Positions 1 to 8,872 are shown, numbered from the stretch's first letter. The stretch: 64,000 nucleotides of DNA from Thermohalobaculum sp050330995 (GCA_050330995.1 JBHJHI010000022.1:1-64000), one strand, 5' to 3'. Translations and numbers: made by a program. Notes: generated by a model not told the origin, from the sequence alone.

Positions 1-999
1 GGGGGCGTGGTGGGCGGCTTCCTGCGCGGCGTCGTGCCCTTCCACGCCCACTATGGGGGGGCGTTTGCCGTTGCGCCCCGCTACGCGGCCCACGAAGGCG
101 TCCTCGCCGACGCCGATCTCGGCACCGGCGAAGAAGCCGCCCCGGAGCGTAGGCTCGCGCAGCGTCGCGCCGGTCTGCCACTGCCCCGTGCCGAGGAAGG
201 GCGTCTCGGGCTGGCGCATCCCGTTGGCGCCGAGCGTGCGCGCGGCCGTCGTCAGCCCCGGGCCGCCGTCGGGGATCAGCACCGCGCGCGCCCCGGCGCG
301 GCGGGCCTCGGCGACGAAGCCGGGCGCGGTGCGCTCGATGTCGCTGACGCTGAGCGGGTAGCTCTCGCGCGCGACCACCGCGACGCCCGCGCGGGCGGCG
401 GCCTGGTCGAGCCCCGAGAGCGCGGCGCGGCCGTAGGGCGACTGCGGGGCGTAGACGCCGATCGCGTCGAAGCCCTGCCGGCCGGCGAAGGCGAGGATGC
501 GCGCGACCTCGCCCTCGGGCGCCGAGCCGGTGACCCAGACCGGCGCGCCGGCGACGGTGGTGTCGGTCGAGAACGAGAGCACCGGGACGTCGGCGCGCCG
601 CGCGAGCGGGGCGACCGCCTCGGTGCTCGACGAGAACAGCGGGCCGAGGATCATCTCGGCGCCCTCGTCGATCGCACGGGCCGCCGCGGCGCGCGCGCCC
701 TCGGGGCTGCCGAGCGTGTCGTAGGTCGCGAGCGCCACCGCCTCGCCGTCCCCGCCTTCGAGGGCGAGGCGCGCCCCGTCGGCGATGGCGCGGGCGTCGC
801 GGGCGACGCGCGCCTCGCCGGCGCCGAGCGGCACCAGGAGCGCCACCCGCGCCGGTGACGGCGCCTCGGGCTCGGTCACGACGGGGGGCGGGGGCTCGGA
901 GGCCGCGCAGCCCGCGAGTGCCGCCGCCGTGGCGAGCGCCGCGAGCCGCGACCAGAGACCGCGTCGCGTCGTGCCTCGTCCCCAGAGCCGTCGCGTCAT
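1..999 (-). CDS. LppC/LpoA-like penicillin-binding protein activator lipoprotein (3' end cut by window edge)
   Basis: The reading frame from ATG at 999 stays open to base 1, giving at least 333 residues. A short basic N-terminus leads to a hydrophobic stretch ending in a lipobox (LAGC, Cys31), so it should be an outer-membrane-directed lipoprotein. After a Pro-rich linker the sequence has the periplasmic-binding-protein type I fold typical of the LppC/YraM family (VALLVPLG..., MILGPLFSSSTEAVAPLA, PVLSFSTD, IGVYAPQSPYG). In enterics LpoA activates PBP1A; alphaproteobacterial members are usually annotated by similarity only. It is divergent from rsmI, an arrangement common for yraM-rsmI. The family assignment is good; the role in peptidoglycan synthesis is inferred. 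Confidence 0.85.
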   Translation of the reverse strand, partial: MTRRLWGRGTTRRGLWSRLAALATAAALAGCAASEPPPPVVTEPEAPSPARVALLVPLGAGEARVARDARAIADGARLALEGGDGEAVALATYDTLGSPEGARAAAARAIDEGAEMILGPLFSSSTEAVAPLARRADVPVLSFSTDTTVAGAPVWVTGSAPEGEVARILAFAGRQGFDAIGVYAPQSPYGRAALSGLDQAAARAGVAVVARESYPLSVSDIERTAPGFVAEARRAGARAVLIPDGGPGLTTAARTLGANGMRQPETPFLGTGQWQTGATLREPTLRGGFFAGAEIGVGEDAFVGRVAGRNGKRPPIVGVEGHDAAQEAAHHAP

Positions 1000-1121
1000 C
1001 ACTCGCCCCCTTCGACCGATCCTCGCCCGAGGCGCGCGGGCGCGCCGCCTTCGCGAGCGCGAACCCTTGCATCCCGATGGCGATAGGTAAACGCAAGGCG
1101 CGGCTTGGACAGGGAGCGCGT

Positions 1122-1994
1122 ATGGCCGAAGAGGGGCAGGGCGGCCTCGCGCCGGGGCTTTATCTCGTCGCGACGCCGATCGGCAACGCGCGCGACATCA
1201 CGCTGCGCGCGCTCGACGTGCTGGCGCGCGCCGACGCGATCGCCGCCGAGGACACGCGCGAGACGCTGAAGCTGATGGAGATGCACGGCCTCGCGCGGTC
1301 GGGGCGCCCGGTGATCGCCTATCACGACCGCAACGCCGCCCGCGTGCGGCCGCAGATCGAGGCCTGGCTCGCCGAGGGGCGCGCGGTCGCCTACTGCACG
1401 GACGCCGGCACGCCGCTGGTCGCCGATCCGGGCTTTCGCTTGGTCGAGGCGGCGGTGGCGGCGGAGCACCCGCTCACCGCGCTTCCGGGACCCTGCGCGG
1501 CGGTCGCCGCGCTCGCGCTCTCGGGCCTGCCGACCGACCGTTTCCTGTTCGCGGGCTTCCTGCCGCCGAAGCGGGCCGCGCGCCGGCGCGCGCTGGAGGC
1601 GCTGGCCGCGGTGCCGGCGCCGCTCGTGCTCTACGAGAGCCCGCACCGGGTGGTCGAGGCGGTGGCGGACATGGCCGCAGTGCTCGGCGAGGCGCGCCCG
1701 GCGGCGCTGGCGCGCGAGCTGACCAAGCGCTTCGAGACGGTGCGGCGCATGACGCTCGGCGATCTCGCCGCGGCGCTCGCCGCCGAGGGCGCGCCGAAGG
1801 GCGAGATCGTGCTGCTCGCCGGTCCCCCCGTCGCCGCCCCGCCGCCCGAGGCGCGCGACGTCGACGCCGCGCTCGACGAGGCGCTCGGACGGCTGTCGCT
1901 GCGCGACGCGGCCGCCGAGGTCGCGGCCGATTTCGGGCTGGCCAGGCGCGAGGTCTACGCGCGAGCCCTGGAGCGGTCGAAGGGAAAGGATTAA
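1122..1994 (+). CDS. rsmI: 16S rRNA (cytidine1402-2'-O)-methyltransferase RsmI
   Basis: 290 residues, the normal length for RsmI. It 2'-O-methylates C1402 in the decoding centre of 16S rRNA using SAM. Recognisable tetrapyrrole-methylase-fold motifs run in order: LYLVATPIGNARDI near the start, AEDTR, YHDRN, CTDAGTPLVADPG, PGPCA..LALSGLP, FLP and YESPHR. The ATG at 1122 is preceded by AGGGAG at 1111-1116; the frame extends further upstream but that part is not protein-like. It is followed by yraN on the same strand and is divergent from the lppC-like gene, the usual context. Confidence 0.95.
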   Translation: MAEEGQGGLAPGLYLVATPIGNARDITLRALDVLARADAIAAEDTRETLKLMEMHGLARSGRPVIAYHDRNAARVRPQIEAWLAEGRAVAYCTDAGTPLVADPGFRLVEAAVAAEHPLTALPGPCAAVAALALSGLPTDRFLFAGFLPPKRAARRRALEALAAVPAPLVLYESPHRVVEAVADMAAVLGEARPAALARELTKRFETVRRMTLGDLAAALAAEGAPKGEIVLLAGPPVAAPPPEARDVDAALDEALGRLSLRDAAAEVAADFGLARREVYARALERSKGKD

Positions 1995-2088
1995 CCGGCC
2001 TCGCGCGAGGCTCGGCCGCCATCGCCGAAAAGACGCTCTCGGGGGCGCATTGCCCTGCGAGTTGTCCGGCACCGTAGCGGAGCCCGCC

Positions 2089-2505
2089 ATGCCCGTCGTC
2101 TCACCCGCCGAGATCCGGACGCGCCGCGGTCGCGCCAACCACCGCGCCGGGCTCGCGGCCGAGGACGCGGCCGCGGCGCTCTACGCCCGGCGCGGCGCCT
2201 CGGTGCTCGCGCGGCGGCTGCGCCTGGGCGGCGGGGAGATCGACCTCGTCGTCCTCGACCGGGACGTCCTCGTCTTCGTCGAGGTCAAGCGCCGCAAGCG
2301 CCTGGTTCCCGACAGTCCCGTCTCGGAACGGCAGTGGTCGCGCTTGGAGCGCGCCGCGACGGCGTATATGGTAGAGCATCAGCGGACGACGGGCGCCGCC
2401 CGCCGCGCGCGCTTCGACGTCGTCCTCGTCGATGCCGAAGCCCGCCCGACGGTGATCGAGAATGCCCGCGTCCCGAGCAGTAGCGACGAAGGGCAGGCAG
2501 GATGA
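2089..2505 (+). CDS. yraN: YraN/UPF0102 family nuclease-fold protein
   Basis: 138 residues. The family carries a PD-(D/E)xK-like nuclease core; here the key residues are in GGGEIDLVVLD and VFVEVKRRK (Glu, Asp and the EVK triad). The family function is unsettled, with links to DNA uptake or Holliday junction processing. I chose the ATG at 2089 over a TTG at 2050 because the protein then starts close to the conserved region (RRGRANHRAGLAAEDAAA). Its stop overlaps the start of the BON lipoprotein (ATGA at 2502-2505), so the two are translationally coupled behind rsmI. Confidence 0.88.
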   Translation: MPVVSPAEIRTRRGRANHRAGLAAEDAAAALYARRGASVLARRLRLGGGEIDLVVLDRDVLVFVEVKRRKRLVPDSPVSERQWSRLERAATAYMVEHQRTTGAARRARFDVVLVDAEARPTVIENARVPSSSDEGQAG

Positions 2506-3140
2506 ACCCGATGATCGTTTGGCTGGCGCTCGCCGTGACGGCGGCGGCGCTGGGAGGTTGCGCGCCCGTGGCCGCCGTGGGCGGGGCGGGCGTGGTGGCG
2601 CACTCGGTGGTGCAGGAGCGCTCGACCGTGGACGCGCTGCGCGACAACGAGGCTGCCATCGCCATCGCCGCGCGTCTCGCGCAGCATTCCGGCGAGTTGT
2701 ACCGCGACGTGAGCGTCGACGTGGTCGAGGGCCGCGTGCTGCTGACCGGCTCGGTGCCCGAGCGCGAGGACGCGGTGACGGCCGAAGCCCTCGCCTGGGA
2801 GCCGGAGGCGGTGCGCGACGTCACCAACGAGATCACCGTGGCCGAGGACGCCGGCACCCGCGCCTACTGGCGCGACGTGCGCATCTCGAACGCGCTGCGC
2901 CTCTCGCTCCTGCGTGATCGTGACGTGTCGTCGTGGAACTACAACGTCACCACCATCGACGGCACGGTCCACCTGACCGGCCTCGCCCGCTCGGAGCGCG
3001 AGCTGTCCAAGGCGCTCTGGCACGCGCGCGGCACCGACGGCGTCGGCCGCGTGGTCAGCCATGTCCTCGTGATCGACGACCCCCGCCGTCTCGCGCCCCC
3101 GGAGGACGCGACGGAAGCGGCCAAGCGCGCGGCCGGCTGA
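2502..3140 (+). CDS. BON-domain outer-membrane lipoprotein (DolP/OsmY-like)
   Basis: 212 residues. Signal peptide with lipobox LGGC (Cys20), then two BON domains at about residues 45-112 and 128-190, each with the usual V.G.V.L.G/TG.V pattern (VVEGRVLLTGSV and TIDGTVHLTGLA). BON proteins bind phospholipid and maintain the outer membrane; DolP is the enteric example and also lies downstream of rsmI-yraN. The 4-base overlap with yraN supports co-translation. The lipoprotein and BON calls are clear; the DolP equivalence is inferred from order and domains. Confidence 0.88.
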   Translation: MNPMIVWLALAVTAAALGGCAPVAAVGGAGVVAHSVVQERSTVDALRDNEAAIAIAARLAQHSGELYRDVSVDVVEGRVLLTGSVPEREDAVTAEALAWEPEAVRDVTNEITVAEDAGTRAYWRDVRISNALRLSLLRDRDVSSWNYNVTTIDGTVHLTGLARSERELSKALWHARGTDGVGRVVSHVLVIDDPRRLAPPEDATEAAKRAAG

Positions 3141-3324
3141 GCGCGGGCCCGCCGGCTCGATCCGGGTCCGCCGGGAAGGGGTGGCCCCCGGACGGTGCGA
3201 CGTCCGCGCGGCCGGTCGTCGAAGGACGCGCCGCCCGCGTCCGGCCTTGCGGGCGCGGGGGCTCTCTGGCAACGCTCCGGCCGCCGGGGACGCACGAAGC
3301 CCCACAGCCGAGGAGCGATCGACC

Positions 3325-4269
3325 GTGGGCCTCCGCGTCGCCTTCCAGATGGACGCCATCGCCGGCGTCGACATCCGCGCCGACAGCACCTTCCGCCTCG
3401 CGCTGGAGGCCCGCGCGCGCGGGCACGAACTATTCTACTATCAACCCCCCGAACTCGTGTACGCCGAGGGGCGGCTCAACGCCTACGGCTGGCCGCTCGA
3501 CGTGCGCGCCGAGCCGGGGAACCATTTCTCCCTGGGCGAGCGCGGGTACCGCGAGCTGACCGCCTTCGACGTGGTCTGGCTGCGCCAGGACCCGCCGTTC
3601 GACATGGGCTACATCACCAACACCCACCTGCTGGAGCGCGTCCCGAAGCCGACGCTGGTGGTCAACGACCCGTTCTGGGTGCGCAACAGCCCCGAGAAGG
3701 TGTTCGTGCTCGACTTCCCCCACCTGATGCCCGCGACCACGATCGCGCGCACGCTGGCCGATCTGCGCGCCTTCCGCGAGCGCCACGGCGACATGATCGT
3801 GAAGCCCCTCTACGGCAACGGCGGCGCGGGGGTGTTCCGCCTGAAGCCCGACGACGGCAACCTCGCCTCGCTGCACGAGCTGTTCACCGCCATGTCGCGC
3901 GAGCCGCTGATCGCCCAAGCGTACCTGCCGGCCATCAAGCAGGGCGACAAGCGCGTGATCCTGGTCGACGGCGAGCCGGTCGGCGCGATCAACCGCGTGC
4001 CCCAGGGCGGCGACACCCGCTCGAACATGCACGTCGGCGGCCGGGCCGAGGCGGCCGAACTGGACGACCGCGACCGCGAGATCTGTGCCGCGATCGGCCC
4101 GACGCTGCGCGAGCGCGGCCTGATCTTCGTCGGCATCGACGTGATCGGCGGGCTGATGACCGAGATCAACGTCACCTCGCCGACCGGCATCCAGGAGCTG
4201 GAGCGCTTCTCGGGCGTCAACGCCGCCGGGCTGATCTGGGACGCGATCGAGCGCCGGCACGGCCGATGA
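3325..4269 (+). CDS. gshB: Glutathione synthetase
   Basis: 314 residues, standard GshB length. It ligates gamma-glutamylcysteine with glycine using ATP. The N-terminal domain starts GLRVAFQMDAI; the ATP-grasp region includes MIVKPLYGNGGAGVF, KQGDKRVILVDGEPVGAINR and GLMTEINVTSPTGIQEL, all typical of prokaryotic GshB. The start is a GTG at 3325, placed 9 bases after AGGAG (3311-3315); upstream in-frame sequence is not conserved-looking. The next gene overlaps by ATGA (4266-4269). Glycine is also a substrate of the betaine pathway further on, though nothing links their regulation. Confidence 0.95.
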   Translation: MGLRVAFQMDAIAGVDIRADSTFRLALEARARGHELFYYQPPELVYAEGRLNAYGWPLDVRAEPGNHFSLGERGYRELTAFDVVWLRQDPPFDMGYITNTHLLERVPKPTLVVNDPFWVRNSPEKVFVLDFPHLMPATTIARTLADLRAFRERHGDMIVKPLYGNGGAGVFRLKPDDGNLASLHELFTAMSREPLIAQAYLPAIKQGDKRVILVDGEPVGAINRVPQGGDTRSNMHVGGRAEAAELDDRDREICAAIGPTLRERGLIFVGIDVIGGLMTEINVTSPTGIQELERFSGVNAAGLIWDAIERRHGR

Positions 4270-5279
4270 GCGAGGCTCCCCAGCGCCGGCCGGCCGCGGG
4301 CGCGGGCCTGCGCACGGCGATCCGCCGGTTCTTTCCGAAGGCGACGCCGCCGCAGGCGGTCAACTTCCTCCTGCGCCGCACCGCCAAGCGCATGCTCGCC
4401 GAGTTGCAGGAGCCGCGTCTCCTGCGCGAGGCGCTGGAAGCCGACGCCGAGCACCTGTTCCGCCTGCCGCCCCGTGCGCGCTTCGCCGAGGCCTCGATCC
4501 CCCGCCGCGGCGGGGCCATGCCCGCGCTCTGGGCGACGAGCGGCGACGGCCCCGCCCCCGACGCCGCGCCGGGCGAGGCGCCGGTGATCCTATATCTGCA
4601 CGGCGGCGCCTACATCGCCGGCTCGCCGCGCACGCACCGCCACCTCGCCGCGGCGCTCGCCGGCGCGATCGGCGGGCAGGCGCTCGTGCCCGACTATCGC
4701 CTCGCCCCCGAGCACCGCCTGCCGGCCGCCCTCTCGGACGCGCGCGCCGCCTGGGACTGGCTGGTGCGCCGCGGTCACCGTCCGGGGCGGATCGTGGTGA
4801 TGGGCGACAGCGCCGGCGGCGGTCTCGCCTTCGCGCTGCTCGCCGATCTCACCGCCGACCGCGAGCGGCTGCCGGGCGCGCTGGTCGTCTTCAGTCCCTG
4901 GGTCGACCTGAGCGGCACCGCCGGCTCGCTCGCGCGCAACGCCGAGGCCGAGGCCATGCTGCCCGCGGGGCGCTTCGAGGACCTGATCGGCTTCTGCCTC
5001 GGCGAGGGCGGCCCGGCGCGCGACGACTGGCGCGTCTCGCCGCTGAACGCGCGGTTCCGCGCGCCGCCGCCCGCCATGATCTTCGCCGGCATGACCGAGA
5101 TCCTGCTCGACGACGCGATCGCGATCGCCGAGGCGATGCGCCGGGCCGGGGGCGATCCGGAGCTGGAGCTTCGCCAGGCGCTGCCGCACGCGTGGCCGGT
5201 GTTCCTCGGCTACATGCGCGAGGCGGACGAGACGGTGGAGAAGGCGGGGCGTTTCGTGCGGCGGGTGTTGAAGGGGTAG
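4266..5279 (+). CDS. Alpha/beta hydrolase, hormone-sensitive-lipase (fold-3) type esterase
   Basis: 337 residues. Shows the HSL-family oxyanion motif HGG (HGGAY, about 112-116), nucleophile motif GDSAGG (Ser182), an acid in LLDD (about 282) and the catalytic His in LPHAW (His308). The first 80 residues form the variable cap. Likely a cytoplasmic carboxylesterase acting on short or medium acyl esters; substrate unknown. Its start overlaps the gshB stop, so it is translated from the same message, which is unusual company for an esterase and hints at nothing specific. Confidence 0.88.
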   Translation: MSEAPQRRPAAGAGLRTAIRRFFPKATPPQAVNFLLRRTAKRMLAELQEPRLLREALEADAEHLFRLPPRARFAEASIPRRGGAMPALWATSGDGPAPDAAPGEAPVILYLHGGAYIAGSPRTHRHLAAALAGAIGGQALVPDYRLAPEHRLPAALSDARAAWDWLVRRGHRPGRIVVMGDSAGGGLAFALLADLTADRERLPGALVVFSPWVDLSGTAGSLARNAEAEAMLPAGRFEDLIGFCLGEGGPARDDWRVSPLNARFRAPPPAMIFAGMTEILLDDAIAIAEAMRRAGGDPELELRQALPHAWPVFLGYMREADETVEKAGRFVRRVLKG

Positions 5280-5311
5280 GCCAGCGCGCCCGCCGCGGCG
5301 CGCGTCGGCGA

Positions 5312-5340
5312 CCGGCCGGGGGCGACGAGCCCCCAGCCGG
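5312..5340. terminator. Hairpin between convergent esterase and RTX genes
   Basis: Stem CCGGC / GCCGG plus GGGGGC / GCCCCC separated by one C-A mismatch, loop GACGA. There is no T tract, as is common in such GC-rich genomes. Its position between two converging stop codons (5279 and 5347) suggests a bidirectional terminator. Confidence 0.45.
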
Positions 5341-5346
5341 CCGCCG

Positions 5347-7476
5347 TCAGAGGGAGGTGCGCTCCTGCGGCACCGGGCTCACGAAGGGCGAGAGCGCGCC
5401 GTCGACGCCCGGCAGGACGCTCTCGTCGCCGTCGTCGAAGCGCATGACGAGGCGCGAGGCCTCGCGCTGGATCGTGCCGGCGCGGGCGGGCTCGATGACC
5501 AGCTCGTCCTCGGCCGGGTCGAAGTCCTCGATCTCGACGCGCTGGGCCTTGCCGTCGGCCGCGGGCGCCAGCACGAAGCGGTCGCGGCCGGGGCCGCCGA
5601 CCATCGTGCCGCCGCCCGGGCCGGACACGAGGAGATCGTCGCCGGGGCCGCCGACGAGGCGGTCGTCGCCGGGGCCGCCGTAGAGGCGGTCGTCGCCGGG
5701 GCCGCCGTTCAGGCCGTCGTTGCGGTCGTGGCCCCAGAGCGTGTCGTCGCCGCCACGGCCGATCAGGTAGTCCTCCTCGACCGTGCCCACCATCTCCTCG
5801 CCCCGCTCGTCGCCGAACAGCGTGACGCCCTGGAGGAAGGTGCCGGGCGCGCGCTCGTCGGGCCACCAGCGCGCCTCGGTGCGGTTGCGCCCGAACACCG
5901 CCTCGGCGACCGCGTTGGTGTCGCCCACGTGGGACAGGAGACCCCAGGACCCCCACCGGTTGGGCCGCCTGATGTCGCCGGCGTGCCGGAAGGGGCCGTC
6001 GCCGATCTCCATCCAGCCGTCCCAGAGGCGCATGTAGAGATCGGCCATCTTCGGCGAGCGGACGAACTCGATCATGAAGTCGTTGAGCGGGGGCTTGAGG
6101 CCGCCGCTGTGGATGTGCTGGCCGCCCTCGTAGAGAACGAAGTCCAGCCCGTGCTCGGTCGCGATCGCGGCGTCCTCGCGCAGCTCGTCGAGGTTCGCGG
6201 GCAGGCTGTCGCCGCGCTCGGGGTCGAGCGACCAGTCGTAGAGCAGCTGCGCCGCGTCGATCTCGGGATCGACGACCGCCCGGGTCAGCGTCTCGCGGTT
6301 GTCGTTCTTCGGCTTGGCGAGGGCGCGGCCGAAGTAGCCGGCCACCGTGAAGGCGTCGAACACCTCGGAGGGCGCGACCGCGGCGTCCGGCTCGAAGTCG
6401 AACCAGTGCTTGGCGTTCATCCGGTGGCGGTTGCGGCTGTGATGGCCCGCCTGTCCGGCCAGCACCTGGCGCAGCCGCGTCTCGGCCTCCTCGCCGAACA
6501 CGTCGTCCCAGATCAGCGCGACCTCGGTCGCCAGCTTGGTGTGATAGCCGTCGACGCGGTGGCCGCGCACCGTGCCCCAGTCCTCCCTGGTCAGGCGTAT
6601 GAGCCTCTGCGCCTGCGCGAAGCGCGTGTTCCAGGTCTCGTTGGACAGCTCGACCGAGGCGACGAGCCGGGGGTCGAGGTGATCGCGCACGTAGGTCGCG
6701 AAGGCGCGGACGTAGGCCTCGCTCGCCTCGATGGGTATGTTGAACCAGGGATCGGCGCCGATCTCGTTGGCGAGGCGCACCAGCACTTCGACGGGGGCGC
6801 CCTTGCGCCAGCTCTGGTCGGCCAGCGCGCTCGCGTCCTCGAGATCGCGTCCGACCGTGTTGTTGGCCTCCATCCAGCTCAGGAAGCGGATCCCGCGCGC
6901 GTCGGCGATGGCGTCGATGTAGTCGGGGTTGAACATCGCCCCGGCCTCGAAGAGTTCGAGCCACTCGCGCTTGACGACGGTGATGTCGCGCAGGTGGTCG
7001 CCCGTGCCGGCCGGATCGCTCGTCTCGATGGTCAGCCGCCACTCCTTGCCGGTGCGGTCGAGCACCGTGAGCGCGCCCGGCCGATCGCCGCGGACCTTCA
7101 CCCCCTTCGTGCCGAAGCGGCCCGCGCCCTCGTAGCCGATCGTGTAGAGCCCGCGCAGATACGGCTCGAACGGGTCGTAGTCCGTCCCGAAGCGGAAGGT
7201 CGGGCCCTCCTGGCCACGCTTGATCGAGAGGGGCCAGCCGTGTTCGTCGAGCGCGATCCCCTCGGCCTCGATCGGATCCTGCGCCTTCATCAGATCGAGG
7301 AAGGGCCGTCGGGTATCGGCGCGGGTGTAGTGCACCAGCCCGAACGAGATGACCGGATCGGCGACCCCCTGCGCCGGCGTCGGCGGCGGAGGGGTCTGGG
7401 CGGCGGCGGTCGCGGCGAGCGCCACCGACGCCGCGGCGAGGACGGATCGGCCGGCGGGGATCTTCAGCATGGGCAC
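5347..7476 (-). CDS. Secreted RTX calcium-binding protein with a glycosidase-like catalytic region
   Basis: 709 residues from GTG 7476 (a second possible start is the ATG at 7470; GGAG lies just upstream of both). A signal-peptide-like N-terminus (about 1-27) is followed by a long globular region and, at about 565-630, five or six hemolysin-type nonapeptide repeats (GGPGDDRLYG, GGPGDDRLVG, GGPGDDLL) that bind calcium. Within the globular region VELSNETWN (Glu280) and VLYEGGQH (Glu450) look like acid/base and nucleophile glutamates of a clan GH-A barrel; similar SNE.WN / YEGG pairs occur in proteins labelled cellulose-binding or calcium-binding. Probably exported and able to act on a polysaccharide, but activity is inferred. 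RTX proteins are normally type I secreted, so the Sec-like N-terminus is a little odd. Confidence 0.8.
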   Translation of the reverse strand: MPMLKIPAGRSVLAAASVALAATAAAQTPPPPTPAQGVADPVISFGLVHYTRADTRRPFLDLMKAQDPIEAEGIALDEHGWPLSIKRGQEGPTFRFGTDYDPFEPYLRGLYTIGYEGAGRFGTKGVKVRGDRPGALTVLDRTGKEWRLTIETSDPAGTGDHLRDITVVKREWLELFEAGAMFNPDYIDAIADARGIRFLSWMEANNTVGRDLEDASALADQSWRKGAPVEVLVRLANEIGADPWFNIPIEASEAYVRAFATYVRDHLDPRLVASVELSNETWNTRFAQAQRLIRLTREDWGTVRGHRVDGYHTKLATEVALIWDDVFGEEAETRLRQVLAGQAGHHSRNRHRMNAKHWFDFEPDAAVAPSEVFDAFTVAGYFGRALAKPKNDNRETLTRAVVDPEIDAAQLLYDWSLDPERGDSLPANLDELREDAAIATEHGLDFVLYEGGQHIHSGGLKPPLNDFMIEFVRSPKMADLYMRLWDGWMEIGDGPFRHAGDIRRPNRWGSWGLLSHVGDTNAVAEAVFGRNRTEARWWPDERAPGTFLQGVTLFGDERGEEMVGTVEEDYLIGRGGDDTLWGHDRNDGLNGGPGDDRLYGGPGDDRLVGGPGDDLLVSGPGGGTMVGGPGRDRFVLAPAADGKAQRVEIEDFDPAEDELVIEPARAGTIQREASRLVMRFDDGDESVLPGVDGALSPFVSPVPQERTSL

Positions 7477-7681
7477 GAACTCTCCGGAGGATCGAGGGGT
7501 GCGTCGGGCGTCGCCCCGGTCGCGCGGGGAAGGGCGGTCCGGCGTGTCGTCGCTCGCCGCCCCCGTCCGGGCGTCCGCGCCGGAGGGCCTCGCCGACGCC
7601 GCGCCGGCCGGGTCTGCCGCCGCGCAGCGTCCCGTGGATCGCGGGAAAACGCAAGGCGCCGGGGGCGGCGGGCGCCGGCGC

Positions 7682-8659
7682 TCACGCCCGGCCGAGCCGG
7701 CCTCGCGCCACCTCCCAGGCGGGCGCGATCACCCGGCCCACCAGCGGGATCAGCCCGAGCCCGAGCGCGAGCCCGACGAGACCCGCGCCCGCGGCCTGGA
7801 CGAGCCAGCCGAACACCCCGCCGAGCGGCAGCGCCCCGGCGACGGCGTGCGCGACGTCCTCCAGCCAGTGCTCGGGGCCGGCGAGGCCGAACTCGGCGAG
7901 GCCGTGCAGGATGATGCCGCCCCCCACCCAGACCATCGCCGCGGTGCCGATCACGGTCAGGCCCCACATGATCCAGGGCACCGCGCTCCTCACCAGGAAG
8001 CGCCCGAAGGCGCGGACGCTCTCGCTCGCCCCCTCGCGCTGAGCGAGGCGCAGGCCGAAGTCGTCGGCGCGCACCAGCAGCGCCACCGCGCCGTAGACGA
8101 CGAGGGTGATCAGCGTGCCGACGACGCCGAGCACCACCGCCTTGGTCAGGAAGCTCTCCTGTGCCACCGAGGCGAGGGTGATCGCCATGATCTCGGCAGA
8201 GAGGATGAAGTCGGTGCGGATCGCGCTCGACACCCGCTCCTCCTCCATCGCCTTCGCGTCCCGCGGCTTGCCGGCGCGCGCCTCGTGCGCCTCGGCCTCG
8301 TGGGGCATCACCGCGTGGAGCACCTTCTCGGCGCCCTCGTAGGCGAGATAGGCGCCGCCGAGCATCAGGAGCGGTGTCACCAGCCAGGGCGCCAGCGTGC
8401 CGAGCAGGAGGGCCGCGGGCAGCAGGTAGAACAGCTTGTTCCTGAGACTGCCGACCGCGATGCGCCAGACGATCGGAAGCTCGCGCTCGGCCGGCAGCCC
8501 GGCGAGATAGCCCGGCGCCACCGCCGCGTCGTCGATCACGACGCCCGCCGTCTTGCCGCCCGCGCGCGCGGTGTGCATCGCGATGTCGTCGAGCGAGGCG
8601 GCGGTCGCGCGCGCGAGGGCGGCGACGTCGTCGAGTAGGGCGAGCAGTCCGACGCTCAT
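7682..8659 (-). CDS. DUF808/YedI family inner membrane protein
   Basis: 325 residues, multi-pass membrane protein. Typical DUF808 features: SVGLLALLDDVAALA at the N-terminus, DDIAMHT.RAGGKTAGVVIDDAAV, several hydrophobic segments (about 93-125, 165-200, 205-230, 245-280, 295-320) and the soluble hinge with TDFILSAEIMAI. Ribosome site GGAGG sits upstream of the ATG at 8659. The function of the family is unknown. It is transcribed away from the betaine cluster and may share its upstream region. Confidence 0.85.
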   Translation of the reverse strand: MSVGLLALLDDVAALARATAASLDDIAMHTARAGGKTAGVVIDDAAVAPGYLAGLPAERELPIVWRIAVGSLRNKLFYLLPAALLLGTLAPWLVTPLLMLGGAYLAYEGAEKVLHAVMPHEAEAHEARAGKPRDAKAMEEERVSSAIRTDFILSAEIMAITLASVAQESFLTKAVVLGVVGTLITLVVYGAVALLVRADDFGLRLAQREGASESVRAFGRFLVRSAVPWIMWGLTVIGTAAMVWVGGGIILHGLAEFGLAGPEHWLEDVAHAVAGALPLGGVFGWLVQAAGAGLVGLALGLGLIPLVGRVIAPAWEVARGRLGRA

Positions 8660-8757
8660 GGGCGGCCTCCCTGTGCGGCACGGGCGCCCGATCGGGCCTG
8701 GCCCCGGCGCGTCCTGTCAATTCGGAAAGGCGACGCGGGGTTCGCCGGGCGGTGTCA

Positions 8758-8778
8758 TCGAAATTTTTCGAACCGGTT
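8758..8778. repeat. Two overlapping palindromes, operator candidate
   Basis: TCGAAA-TT-TTTCGA (8758-8771) is a perfect 6+6 inverted repeat; it shares its last base with a second perfect palindrome, AACCGGTT (8771-8778). Both lie in the AT-rich part of the region between the DUF808 gene and the methyltransferase gene. A dimeric regulator could bind here; no regulator is identified. Confidence 0.45.
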
Positions 8779-8833
8779 TTTCCTGTCGCGACAGGGACTT
8801 GACCGCCGCGTTGCGGGGCGGGGGTCAGGGAAG

Positions 8834-8872
8834 TGTCGTTTTCAGGCTATACGATGTCGGTTCCAAACTATA
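8834..8872. repeat. Tandem 18-mer repeat, 21-base period, upstream of gsmt-sdmt
   Basis: Two copies, each running TGTCG...CTATA, start at 8834 and 8855. 14 of 18 aligned positions match. The period of 21 bases equals two helical turns, which would place two protein-binding sites on the same DNA face. CTATA at 8847-8851 and 8868-8872 could also serve as -10-like elements. This is the best candidate for an osmotic or methionine-linked control site of the cluster, by inference only. Confidence 0.45.

Noticed and set aside
5210..7654. An 814-codon open frame on the minus strand overlapping the RTX gene
   Set aside because: Its translation is Arg/Gly-rich low complexity without motifs, while the other minus-strand frame encodes a signal peptide, a globular region and RTX repeats. 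It is a high-GC shadow.
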